A stretch of DNA of 8,311 bases from Candidatus Bathyarchaeota archaeon (GCA_003601725.1 PIYJ01000060.1:1-8311); one strand, 5' to 3'; shown: positions 1-5,698, numbered from the stretch's first letter. Numbers and translations: made by a program. The notes: a model not told the origin generated them from the letters alone.

Positions 1-173
1 TCCACAGCGAAGTCTTCAGACTTAACATCCCAGAGAAGTGGAAAGTAAAGATCATGGAGATAATAGGTGAAACGGACTATAGGCTTCTACAGGGATCAAA
101 TGAGGAGATCCAGCTGAGTGCCCTTCTAGCCAGATTCGTCGAAGCAGGAGCAGAGATCAAAAGGGGAAGCTAG
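1..173 (+). CDS. rfcS: Replication factor C small subunit, C-terminal end (partial)
   Basis: Only the last 56 codons are present, open at the left edge, in the frame that starts at base 3 and stops with TAG at 171-173. The translation contains the ending typical of archaeal RFC-small: an 'IGETDYRLLQGSNEEIQLSALLARF' type segment, matching the family pattern E-x-D-[FY]-R-[LI]-x-x-G-x-N-E-x-I-Q-L-x-A-L-L-A-R. This is the C-terminal helical collar domain that assembles the clamp-loader ring. RFC-small forms a complex with RFC-large and loads PCNA onto primed DNA using ATP. The RFC-large gene begins one base after this stop codon, the usual archaeal arrangement, and this supports the call strongly despite the short fragment. 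The ATPase motifs lie outside the window and cannot be judged. Confidence 0.88.
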   Translation, partial: HSEVFRLNIPEKWKVKIMEIIGETDYRLLQGSNEEIQLSALLARFVEAGAEIKRGS

Positions 174-174
174 A

Positions 175-1398
175 TTGAACCTCCCTTGGACCCTAAAGTA
201 TAAGCCTAAAACGCTTTCTGAAGTCATAGGAAACGAGAATGCGAAAAAGAAGATTCTCCAATGGATCAAACAGTGGGATAGAAAACCACCTAAGAAGAGG
301 GCTCTTCTGCTTTACGGCCCCCCCGGAACGGGGAAAACAGTTACTGTTGAGGCCTTAGCCAACGACTTAGATATGGAGCTCGTTCAAAGCAACGCAAGCG
401 ACTACAGAACCGCTGAGGCTGTTCAGAGATTTGCTGGAAGGTCAAGCCGGTATGGAACCCTCTTCGGCAAAAAGAGGCTGATACTCTTCGATGAGCTCGA
501 CGGGATCACTGGAAGCGCTGATCGGGGAGGGCTCCGTGTAATAACTAAGATAGTTAAAGAGACAAGTTCACCGATCATTCTCATCGCTAATGATGCGTAT
601 AACCCGCGGTTCTCAACTCTCAGAAAATCCTGTCAACTGATAGAATTCAAGAAGCCGACTAAGACGCAGATTACTAAGTTATTAGCTAAAATCTGCAGTC
701 TAGAGGGAATTCAATCCGAGCCTGACGCGCTTAAGCTTATAGCGGAAAGAGCGAATGGGGATGTAAGAGCAGCCATTAATGATCTTCAAGCGTTGGCTCA
801 AGGAAAAGAGATCTTAAGATTCGAAGACGTCGCATGGCTACGTAGCAGAGATCGAAAGGAAGTAATCTTCACCACGCTTAGAAGAATCTTCTATGCAGGA
901 AGCATAACAGGCGCTTTGAGAGCAGCCCAAGAAACAGATGTGGATCTCGATATGCTTCTAGAATGGATATACGAGAACCTTCCATACCACGTGAAAGACC
1001 CGGAGGAATTAGCTGCAACGATGGAGATGCTTGCCCTTGCGGATGTTTACCGCGGGAGAATTGCAACGACTCAAGACTGGAGTCTCATGCGGTACTATAT
1101 AGACTTCATGACGGCGGGAGTAGCGGCCTCTTGGAGCCGAAGATCGCATGGGTGGATACCGTTCAAGTTTCCATCCCGGATAATGACGATGTCGAGATCC
1201 AAGACGGAGCGGGACATGTTGAAGGCGATGGGTCTCAGAATAGGTAGAAAGTGCCATATGTCGGCTGATCGAGCTGCGAGGGATGTGATTCCCTTTCTAC
1301 GCGTGATCTTCCAAAATGATCCGAAGATTAGGGAGAACCTCGCGAAGTGGCTTGGTTTAGACGAAGAGATGGTCGCTTTTCTATCAAGCAAGAAATAA
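175..1398 (+). CDS. rfcL: Replication factor C large subunit (clamp loader ATPase)
   Basis: This AAA+ ATPase of 407 residues opens the PCNA ring together with RFC-small. Motifs in order are an N-terminal 'PWTLKYKPKTLSEVIGNE' RFC box (about 4-21), Walker A GPPGTGKT at 48-55, Walker B ILFDEL with D106 and E107, sensor 1 around N139 in 'LIANDAYNP', the 'LRKSC' segment near 150, and sensor 2 'GDVRAAINDL' near 195-204. The rest is the helical lid and collar region. The start is TTG at 175, one base after the RFC-small stop; GGGG at 163-166 inside the end of RFC-small is an acceptable Shine-Dalgarno core with 8 bases of spacing, so translation is probably coupled. The length is at the short end for archaeal RFC-large, and the C-terminus (…EEMVAFLSSKK) shows no clear PIP box (Q-x-x-hydrophobic-x-x-aromatic-aromatic). 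The identity is secure. Confidence 0.95.
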   Translation: MNLPWTLKYKPKTLSEVIGNENAKKKILQWIKQWDRKPPKKRALLLYGPPGTGKTVTVEALANDLDMELVQSNASDYRTAEAVQRFAGRSSRYGTLFGKKRLILFDELDGITGSADRGGLRVITKIVKETSSPIILIANDAYNPRFSTLRKSCQLIEFKKPTKTQITKLLAKICSLEGIQSEPDALKLIAERANGDVRAAINDLQALAQGKEILRFEDVAWLRSRDRKEVIFTTLRRIFYAGSITGALRAAQETDVDLDMLLEWIYENLPYHVKDPEELAATMEMLALADVYRGRIATTQDWSLMRYYIDFMTAGVAASWSRRSHGWIPFKFPSRIMTMSRSKTERDMLKAMGLRIGRKCHMSADRAARDVIPFLRVIFQNDPKIRENLAKWLGLDEEMVAFLSSKK

Positions 1399-1445
1399 CA
1401 GTTCCAAAAAAGGATCAATTCAATCTTTACATTCTATTATTTTTC
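1399..1445. terminator. Convergent T-rich terminator region between rfcL and moaB
   Basis: The two genes face each other with a 38-base spacer. Read on the plus strand, a T-rich run (TTCTATTATTTTT, 1432-1444) follows rfcL and runs into the moaB 3' end. Read on the minus strand, the six A's at 1406-1411 become a T6 tract after moaB. Archaeal RNA polymerase stops on such oligo-T tracts without needing a hairpin, and no stable hairpin is seen. Role inferred from position and composition. Confidence 0.45.
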
Positions 1446-1970
1446 ACGTGCATGCTTGACGATGTGCCCCGCCTCCGGGATTATAAGATTCTCAAGAGCT
1501 AAAGAGACGCTTTGAGGAGACCCGGGAAGACAGAAGACTGCCTTTCCTTTTGCCACACCCGCCAATGCACGGGTTAGAACAGCCGCAGACCCGATCTTTT
1601 CATAGCTCAGAATTCTGAAGATCTCGCCGAATCCAGGTATCTCCTTATCAAGCAGCGGTTGAACCGCCTCGATGGTCACGTCCCGTGGGCTTACGCCTGT
1701 TCCCCCCGAGAAGATTATCGCATCGGTCTTCCGTGACTTTAAGGCTCTCATTAAGATGCGCTGTATCTGCGTCTTATCATCTGAGACTATTCTACGCATG
1801 GTCACGCGGTGGCCGTTTTCTCGAAGGATCTTAACGATGAGGTCTCCTGAAGGGTCATTCAGCCGTCTAGTCTCGGAAAACTCCTTATATCGCGATGTAC
1901 TGCAGATGATCACGGCGAAGCTTAATTGCCTGGGAGCCTCAGCCTTATGTTTCGCAGAGGTCTCGCTCAT
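1437..1970 (-). CDS. moaB: Molybdenum cofactor biosynthesis protein MoaB/Mog family
   Basis: A 177-residue MPT-binding-fold protein. In archaea, MoaB serves as molybdopterin adenylyltransferase, activating MPT with ATP before Mo or W insertion. Visible family marks are the 'HKAEAP' lead-in followed by the first strand 'FAVIICSTSR' (about 18-27), 'NDPSGDLI' (38-45), DD at 64-65, the phosphate/pterin-binding loop SGGTGVSPRDVT (88-99) with the 'TIEA' extension, 'PGFGEIFR' (112-119), 'IGSAAVLTRALAGV' (126-139) and the late 'LPGSP' (148-152). Length fits a stand-alone MoaB, not the larger MoeA or CinA proteins that share the domain. The ATG start is supported by AGGAG 8 bases upstream, which lies inside the last codons and stop of moaC. 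The genes are separated by only 5 bases, so translation is probably coupled. MogA is a near relative and cannot be excluded by fold alone. Confidence 0.93.
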   Translation of the reverse strand: MSETSAKHKAEAPRQLSFAVIICSTSRYKEFSETRRLNDPSGDLIVKILRENGHRVTMRRIVSDDKTQIQRILMRALKSRKTDAIIFSGGTGVSPRDVTIEAVQPLLDKEIPGFGEIFRILSYEKIGSAAVLTRALAGVAKGKAVFCLPGSPQSVSLALENLIIPEAGHIVKHAREK

Positions 1971-1975
1971 CGGGT

Positions 1976-1986
1976 TTACTCCTTAA
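1976..1986 (-). promoter_or_regulatory. Shine-Dalgarno of moaB overlapping the moaC stop
   Basis: On the minus strand the moaC end reads AAG GAG TAA, giving an AAGGAG core followed by 8 bases (TAAACCCG) before the moaB ATG. It fixes the moaB start and implies translational coupling with moaC. Confidence 0.7.
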
Positions 1987-2410
1987 CTTTGCGGATGACT
2001 TGAATATCTCTGATGAGCGTGTGTGGATATTGCCCCTCAGAGTCCTTCTCATACTGCTTCGTCATATCCCAGATTGTCAGCAACGCAACGGCAGTTGCTA
2101 CGAGGGCCTCCATCTCTACGCCTGTTTGAGCCTTCGTCTTGACAGTTGATTCTACCTCAACTATGTCCGAAGCAGATATTCTGATGTCGACTTTAACATT
2201 CGTTATTGGAATCGGATGGCAGAGAGGAATAATATTACTTGTGTTCTTCGCAGCTAAGATCCCCGCGATCCTCGCAGCATAGACGGGATCTCCCTTCTCT
2301 ATTCTTCCCTCCTCGATCCGCTTAACAGTCTCAGCTCTCAGCTTAATTCGGCCCTTCGCTGTTGCCTCCCTATAGGATTCCGGCTTACCTGTTATATCAA
2401 CCATTGACAT
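1976..2410 (-). CDS. moaC: Cyclic pyranopterin monophosphate synthase MoaC
   Basis: This 144-residue enzyme converts the MoaA product 3',8-cyclo-7,8-dihydro-GTP to cyclic pyranopterin monophosphate, the first stable intermediate of molybdopterin synthesis. The protein carries the expected N-terminal 'MVDITGK' (3-9), 'KGDPVYAARIAGILAAK' (39-55), 'IPLCHPI' (61-67), 'TGVEMEAL' (96-103) and 'WDMTK' (114-118). By alignment with the E. coli protein, K39, H65, D115 and K118 correspond to the catalytic Lys51, His77, Asp128 and Lys131, so the active site looks intact. Length is slightly shorter than the bacterial proteins (about 160) but usual for archaea. Two ATG codons are possible (2410 and, two codons in, 2404); no strong SD precedes either, and the first is used here. 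moaC is followed at 5 bases by moaB. MoaA is not in the window. Confidence 0.95.
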   Translation of the reverse strand: MSMVDITGKPESYREATAKGRIKLRAETVKRIEEGRIEKGDPVYAARIAGILAAKNTSNIIPLCHPIPITNVKVDIRISASDIVEVESTVKTKAQTGVEMEALVATAVALLTIWDMTKQYEKDSEGQYPHTLIRDIQVIRKVKE

Positions 2411-2465
2411 TTATAGACCCCGAGGAATACTGTGTAAATCCGAATCTTCTTCTAGCAATAGAGGC
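2411..2465 (-). other. 55-base spacer between the coiled-coil gene and moaC
   Basis: No strong Shine-Dalgarno sequence precedes the moaC ATG: on the minus strand only a weak GGGGT lies 5 bases before it. There is no oligo-T tract and no convincing TATA box (TTTACACA is the nearest match). The simplest reading is read-through from the coiled-coil gene into moaC, with a weak internal promoter possible. Confidence 0.3.
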
Positions 2466-3173
2466 CTACTCGGATTCTTCGTTCTTCCCAGCTGAAAAAC
2501 TCGAGCTTCCCGGTTCTTCCTGGGTTTCTCCTTCAGAAAGCGGTCGGAATTTAGATAACTCAGCGGAAACCATGTCTAGGCCGTTCTTAAGGTCCTTCAA
2601 GGCCCGCTCCATATTTACGATGGATAATCTAAGGTTCTTAATCTCCTTTTTGAGGCCTTCAAATCTGACAAATGTTGCCTCAGGAATCGACACTGCTGAG
2701 AGATACTCCTTTGCATCATAGACTTCCTTAAGTCTAAAAAGGGTAGATATCATCTCAGATGGGTTATCTCGAATCTCCTTAGCCAAGTCTAGAAAGTTCG
2801 ACCCCTCTATAGCTGCCCTTCTCAACTCGTCAAGCGCAACTCTAGAATCAGCTGGGGAACCTTCAGACTTCCGAAGCAGAATATCTTCAAAGTTGCTTAG
2901 AGGCTTCAATAATGCCTCGACGTGTCTCTTGATTGTCGGCGCTCTTTCAGGCTTTAAAAGCAACATGAAATCTTTAAGTTGCTTAGCTAAGTCTCTGAGT
3001 AAAGTCACATCTCTCTGGGATTGCCTCCAAACCTCGGAGGGAACCATCTTTTCTAAGACAACGCTGCTCGTCATATCCGTGGTGATCCTCTGCAGAAGAT
3101 TCTCGAATTGGCTTATTTTTACTTCATAGTCTTGGATCACATTCATTACCCCAAGAGATAACTCAACAATCAT
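2466..3173 (-). CDS. Hypothetical helix-rich protein with C-terminal coiled coil
   Basis: I do not recognise a family for this 235-residue protein. It has no signal peptide, no clear membrane segment and no cysteine. It is almost entirely predicted-helical by composition. A heptad-like stretch runs from about 168 to 210 ('FEGLKKEIKNLRLSIVNMER' and onward), followed by an acidic, Ser/Gly/Glu-rich and probably disordered tail (211-235). The N-terminal half also contains amphipathic helices with Leu-rich faces (about 20-30, 54-75, 80-100). The only ATG candidates are at 3173 and, nine codons in, 3146; no clear SD precedes either, so the start is uncertain. It lies 55 bases upstream of moaC on the same strand and may share its transcript, but nothing in the protein points to cofactor synthesis. 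A structural, scaffold or DNA/cell-division accessory role would fit the look of the protein; this is a guess. Confidence 0.7.
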   Translation of the reverse strand: MIVELSLGVMNVIQDYEVKISQFENLLQRITTDMTSSVVLEKMVPSEVWRQSQRDVTLLRDLAKQLKDFMLLLKPERAPTIKRHVEALLKPLSNFEDILLRKSEGSPADSRVALDELRRAAIEGSNFLDLAKEIRDNPSEMISTLFRLKEVYDAKEYLSAVSIPEATFVRFEGLKKEIKNLRLSIVNMERALKDLKNGLDMVSAELSKFRPLSEGETQEEPGSSSFSAGKNEESE

Positions 3174-3180
3174 ATGAAAA

Positions 3181-3207
3181 GGCAGATACGCTAATTAAGC
3201 GTTTGCC
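3181..3207. promoter_or_regulatory. Divergent promoter region with palindrome
   Basis: The space between the minus-strand coiled-coil gene and the plus-strand small gene is very short. It contains an inverted repeat: ACGCT (3188-3192), spacer AATTA, AGCGT (3198-3202), flanked by GGCA (3181-3184) and TGCC (3204-3207). Its AT core TAATTAA (3192-3198) looks like a TATA box about 32 bases upstream of the ATG at 3227, a distance suited to a nearly leaderless mRNA. The symmetry could also be an operator for a dimeric regulator. Role inferred. Confidence 0.4.
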
Positions 3208-3226
3208 ATCCGGAATCTCCGTAAAG

Positions 3227-3403
3227 ATGAAAGAATGGAAGGAAATAAATGAAGTGGATGATCATCTTTATTCCGCGGCATATGTCATTCTAGCTTTGAA
3301 ATCTGTATCTGTCAATTTCAATGTTTTTCTTGACAAGGACTCTGGGGGATTATTCGAGCGCAGACGGCTCAGAAATCTTATCAATCACATTGAATTAGAT
3401 TAA
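3227..3403 (+). CDS. Hypothetical small protein (58 residues)
   Basis: The reading frame extends back to a TTG at 3203, but that codon lies in the palindrome and presumed TATA region, so the ATG at 3227 is preferred and gives 58 residues. No SD is seen before it; a leaderless or near-leaderless transcript from TAATTAA at 3192-3198 is plausible. The protein has an acidic N-terminal part ('KEWKEINEVDDH'), a hydrophobic stretch of about 15 residues (AAYVILALKSVSVNF) too short and interrupted for a confident membrane helix, and a basic patch 'FERRRLRNLINH' near the end. No family recognised. It ends 18 bases before the kinase-like gene and is probably co-transcribed with it. Its short length leaves some doubt that it is real. 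Confidence 0.5.
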   Translation: MKEWKEINEVDDHLYSAAYVILALKSVSVNFNVFLDKDSGGLFERRRLRNLINHIELD

Positions 3404-3421
3404 AAAGAGGATGCTTGGGCA

Positions 3422-4537
3422 TTGAGTAGAAAAGTCGTTATCTGTACTGGGCAACCTGGAGCTGGAAGAGATAAGTATCTTCAAGCGTTAAGGTCTCAAC
3501 AAGATTTCCATTATTATCATTTATTTGACTACATCGTGGAGGAGGCGGAAAAGCAAGGATTCACGCTGAACAAGCTGAACGTGTTAGACTTCTACGACAG
3601 TAAACCCGGTGCGTTAGAAGCGTTCAGAGCCTCCGCCTTAAAGAGAATCATTGATGAGATAAGAAAGAGGGACGGCGTTCACGTAATAAGCACTCCCTAT
3701 CATTTTGAGTGGAAAGGAAAATCCTATAAGGGGCTGCGTCAAGAAGAGGTGAAATCGCTTGATCCCGATATGTTTCTGGTGATACTGGACGATCTCATCA
3801 GAGTTAGAGAAAGGCTGAAGAAAGACCCGCAATGGAGAGAATATGACTTTACTCTTGTTGAGCTTGCCCAATGGAGAAGAGCAGAGATCATGGGGGTCTA
3901 TGATCTTTCCCGCTTCTTTACGCCGCATAAGGAGTTCTATTTAGTCGCAAGGGAGCATGGAGTGGAGCTACTGAAAGATCTGATCTTTAATCAGCATAAA
4001 AAGAAGGTATATTTAAGCCATCCGATAACCGGTGAAGATGAATCCTTCTTCAAGAAGGTCAGAAGATTCGCTGAGTCCCTTCAGCCTTACTATGCAGTCT
4101 TTGATCCCTACATGATTAAAGACTGGGATATGGTTGAGACTTGGAGGAGGATGCGGAACGAAGCCTTAACAAGGGGCAGAGACCTGCCGGAGAAGATCGA
4201 CGTGACAATAGAGTATGCGGATGGCCCTCGGAGATACGAGCTTGAATCTTGGGATATCGAGACTGCGATAAAGAATATTCGCGCCCAAATCATCGACACA
4301 GACTATAAGATAATAGAGAGCTGCCATTACGTGGTCGTCTATCATCCCCGCGAGCAACTCTCCGCCGGAGTCATGAGCGAGATGATCCAAGCTAAGGGCA
4401 TGGCTAAATTCGTGTATGTGTTCTACCCGTTTGAACCAAGCCCATTCTTCGAGTGGTACTCAACTAAAATATTCTCGAAAGAGGATGAAATGATTAAATT
4501 CTTGAGGAAGATCGCGGGAAAAGAGACCAGCCCATAA
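3422..4537 (+). CDS. Two-domain protein: adenylate-kinase-like P-loop domain plus nucleoside 2-deoxyribosyltransferase-like domain
   Basis: A 371-residue protein. Residues 1 to about 185 look like an archaeal adenylate-kinase-type NTPase: first strand 'KVVICTG', loop GQPGAGRDKY (10-19), 'VHVISTPYHFEWKG' (86-99) and 'PDMFLVILDDLIRVRERLKKD' split across 115-135, as in kinases that end a strand and lead into an Arg-rich lid. The Walker A is unusual: GxxGxGRD replaces GxxGxGK[ST], so the phosphate-binding Lys is Arg16 and Ser/Thr is Asp17. Residues about 193-371 resemble the nucleoside 2-deoxyribosyltransferase Rossmann fold: 'KKVYLSHPITG' (194-204) at the first strand and, near the end, 'CHYVVVYHPREQLSAGVMSE' (311-330), where S324/G326/E330 sit like the (D/S)-x-G-x-x-x-E motif carrying the catalytic Glu, then 'AKFVYVFYPFEPSPFF'. 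Start TTG at 3422, with GAGG 11 bases upstream; the ATG at 3411 is out of frame. Domain calls are from motif memory; the substrate is unknown. Confidence 0.75.
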   Translation: MSRKVVICTGQPGAGRDKYLQALRSQQDFHYYHLFDYIVEEAEKQGFTLNKLNVLDFYDSKPGALEAFRASALKRIIDEIRKRDGVHVISTPYHFEWKGKSYKGLRQEEVKSLDPDMFLVILDDLIRVRERLKKDPQWREYDFTLVELAQWRRAEIMGVYDLSRFFTPHKEFYLVAREHGVELLKDLIFNQHKKKVYLSHPITGEDESFFKKVRRFAESLQPYYAVFDPYMIKDWDMVETWRRMRNEALTRGRDLPEKIDVTIEYADGPRRYELESWDIETAIKNIRAQIIDTDYKIIESCHYVVVYHPREQLSAGVMSEMIQAKGMAKFVYVFYPFEPSPFFEWYSTKIFSKEDEMIKFLRKIAGKETSP

Positions 4538-4540
4538 AAT

Positions 4541-4556
4541 TATCTTTTTAATATCA
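4541..4556 (+). terminator. Possible T-tract terminator or pause after the kinase-like gene
   Basis: TATCTTTTTAATAT begins three bases after the stop codon, including five T's at 4545-4549. This is enough for partial archaeal termination. The next gene has its own TATA-like box, GATTAAAAGG (4569-4579), so it may be transcribed separately as well as by read-through. Confidence 0.3.
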
Positions 4557-4596
4557 TCACTGAGATCATGATTAAAAGGCTGACTGCTCAACGAGT

Positions 4597-4601
4597 GGTG
4601 A
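4597..4601 (+). promoter_or_regulatory. GGTGA Shine-Dalgarno for the HD gene
   Basis: GGTGA complements the archaeal 16S tail (…AUCACCUCC) and lies 10 bases before the TTG at 4612. With the in-frame stop at 4606-4608, it decides that TTG is the start. Confidence 0.55.
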
Positions 4602-4611
4602 GTGATAAATA

Positions 4612-5670
4612 TTGAACCGTGATGCCCGGAGAAAGAACCTTCTAAGAGACCTCTCCAAAACATGGGTACTTCAAAGATTAAGACAGATAGAGCTCTCAGC
4701 AGTTCCCGGATGGATAGGATCAAAAGTCGCCACGGCGTCGAGATATCAGCATTCCCTAAACGTAGGAAAATTATCACTGCTTGTCTCAGGTGAGGATGAG
4801 GATGAACGGCTTCTTTTAACCGCCGCCGCGGTTCTTCACGACGTAGGCGTCGGCCCCTTCCCACATCTCTCGGATCAAGCTATGCGGGAGACTCTGGGGT
4901 TCAGCCATGAAGGAGCTGTTAAATTCGCATTTGAGAATAGTCCTCTGAAAGATTCACAGGTTTTAGAGAATTACGGATTGAATCTCAGCGAGGTGGCATC
5001 CATAATTGAAGGGAAGCATAAGCTTTCAAGATTTCTGCATGGGTTTCCTGATCTTGATAATGCCGATAACATTTACCGTTTCATCATAAGCATCCCAGGG
5101 AGGCTTCTAGGCGAGCCGTCATACTATCCGTCTGAGATAGCAGCCTCAATGTCGTTGGAGAAAGAAACAGCGCTCCCGGAGGATTTGAAGAAGAAATGGA
5201 TGAGAGACTACAAGAGGATCTACTCCTATCTTTGGGATGATAAACTGAACATGATTGGATGGACAATGCTTGGAAGGGCACTTAGGCTTCTTAAGGAAGA
5301 ATTGACCGCAGAATTTTTCAGATTAACGAATAGAGAAGCCTTCCAGATCATTAAGCTGAAGATTCCCAGATTAGCTGAAGGCCTTGAAAATAGAGAATTC
5401 CAGATCATATTTGACCGGAAATATGTTGAATTTAAAGGCGAAGCTCGAAAACTTTCCGACCCCACCAATATATGGAAGATTGAGAAGATGCTTTGTGGAG
5501 AATTCAATCTCGAAGAGTGGTCGCTGGGTCTAACAGTAGATCAACCCTTACTCAGCGAGAAACCTGATCACTGGAGAGTTTATCTCGTCTCCCACAGAAA
5601 TAATGAAGAACCAAAAGTGCTGCTTGAGGAGATGCTTTCTAGCTCGGTGCCCTTCGAACCCTTCTCCTAG
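4612..5670 (+). CDS. HD-domain phosphohydrolase, SAMHD1/dGTPase-like
   Basis: A 352-residue soluble metal-dependent hydrolase. The HD signature is 'RYQHSLNVG' (44-52, metal ligand H47), 'VLHDVGVGPFPH' (74-85, ligands H76 and D77) and the late Asp in 'DLDNADNIYRF' (147-157; D149 or D152). The spacing and the sequence GPFPH match SAMHD1- and dGTPase-like proteins, whose members hydrolyse dNTPs to deoxynucleoside and triphosphate. H99 in 'SHEGA' sits where SAMHD1 has its His233. However, the second His of the family's HDxGHGPFSH is Val80 here, so catalysis may differ or target another substrate. The C-terminal part (about 230-352) is helical then strand-rich, with no recognised domain. Start is TTG at 4612: TAA at 4606 blocks any earlier start, and GGTGA at 4597-4601 is a good archaeal SD. 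It follows the kinase/deoxyribosyltransferase-like gene by 74 bases. Confidence 0.85.
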   Translation: MNRDARRKNLLRDLSKTWVLQRLRQIELSAVPGWIGSKVATASRYQHSLNVGKLSLLVSGEDEDERLLLTAAAVLHDVGVGPFPHLSDQAMRETLGFSHEGAVKFAFENSPLKDSQVLENYGLNLSEVASIIEGKHKLSRFLHGFPDLDNADNIYRFIISIPGRLLGEPSYYPSEIAASMSLEKETALPEDLKKKWMRDYKRIYSYLWDDKLNMIGWTMLGRALRLLKEELTAEFFRLTNREAFQIIKLKIPRLAEGLENREFQIIFDRKYVEFKGEARKLSDPTNIWKIEKMLCGEFNLEEWSLGLTVDQPLLSEKPDHWRVYLVSHRNNEEPKVLLEEMLSSSVPFEPFS

Positions 5671-5698
5671 GGAAAAACCATAAAAATAAGCTCAAATT
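5671..5698 (-). terminator. T-rich terminator after the HAD gene
   Basis: The convergent spacer between the HD and HAD genes is A-rich on the plus strand, so on the minus strand it reads TTATTTTTATGGTTTTT immediately after the HAD stop. This is a typical archaeal oligo-T terminator for the minus-strand gene. No matching T-run follows the HD gene on the plus strand. Confidence 0.5.

Noticed and set aside
963..1418. Several open frames inside rfcL on both strands
   Set aside because: They overlap the highly conserved RFC-large coding sequence and show no domain or own ribosome binding site.
1672..1986. Plus-strand open frame antisense to moaB
   Set aside because: It lies almost wholly in moaB, which has clear SGGTG and LPGSP motifs; the antisense protein resembles nothing.
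1437..2410. Possible mobile or alternative role for the moaB-moaC pair (e.g. CinA-like)
   Set aside because: Both proteins have standard length and intact motifs of the cofactor pathway; no CinA C-terminal domain is present.
2362..3129. Plus-strand frames antisense to moaC and the coiled-coil gene
   Set aside because: No family resemblance. The minus-strand frames are longer and, for moaC, have unmistakable motifs.
4460..4864. Minus-strand 134-residue open frame spanning the fusion/HD gene junction
   Set aside because: It covers the 3' end of one well-supported gene, a spacer and the 5' end of another, and its protein is Arg/His-rich without any family pattern; typical antisense shadow.
4612..5670. 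HD protein as a Cas3-type CRISPR nuclease
   Set aside because: No helicase domain, no cas neighbours and no repeat array; the GPFPH context is SAMHD1/dGTPase-like.
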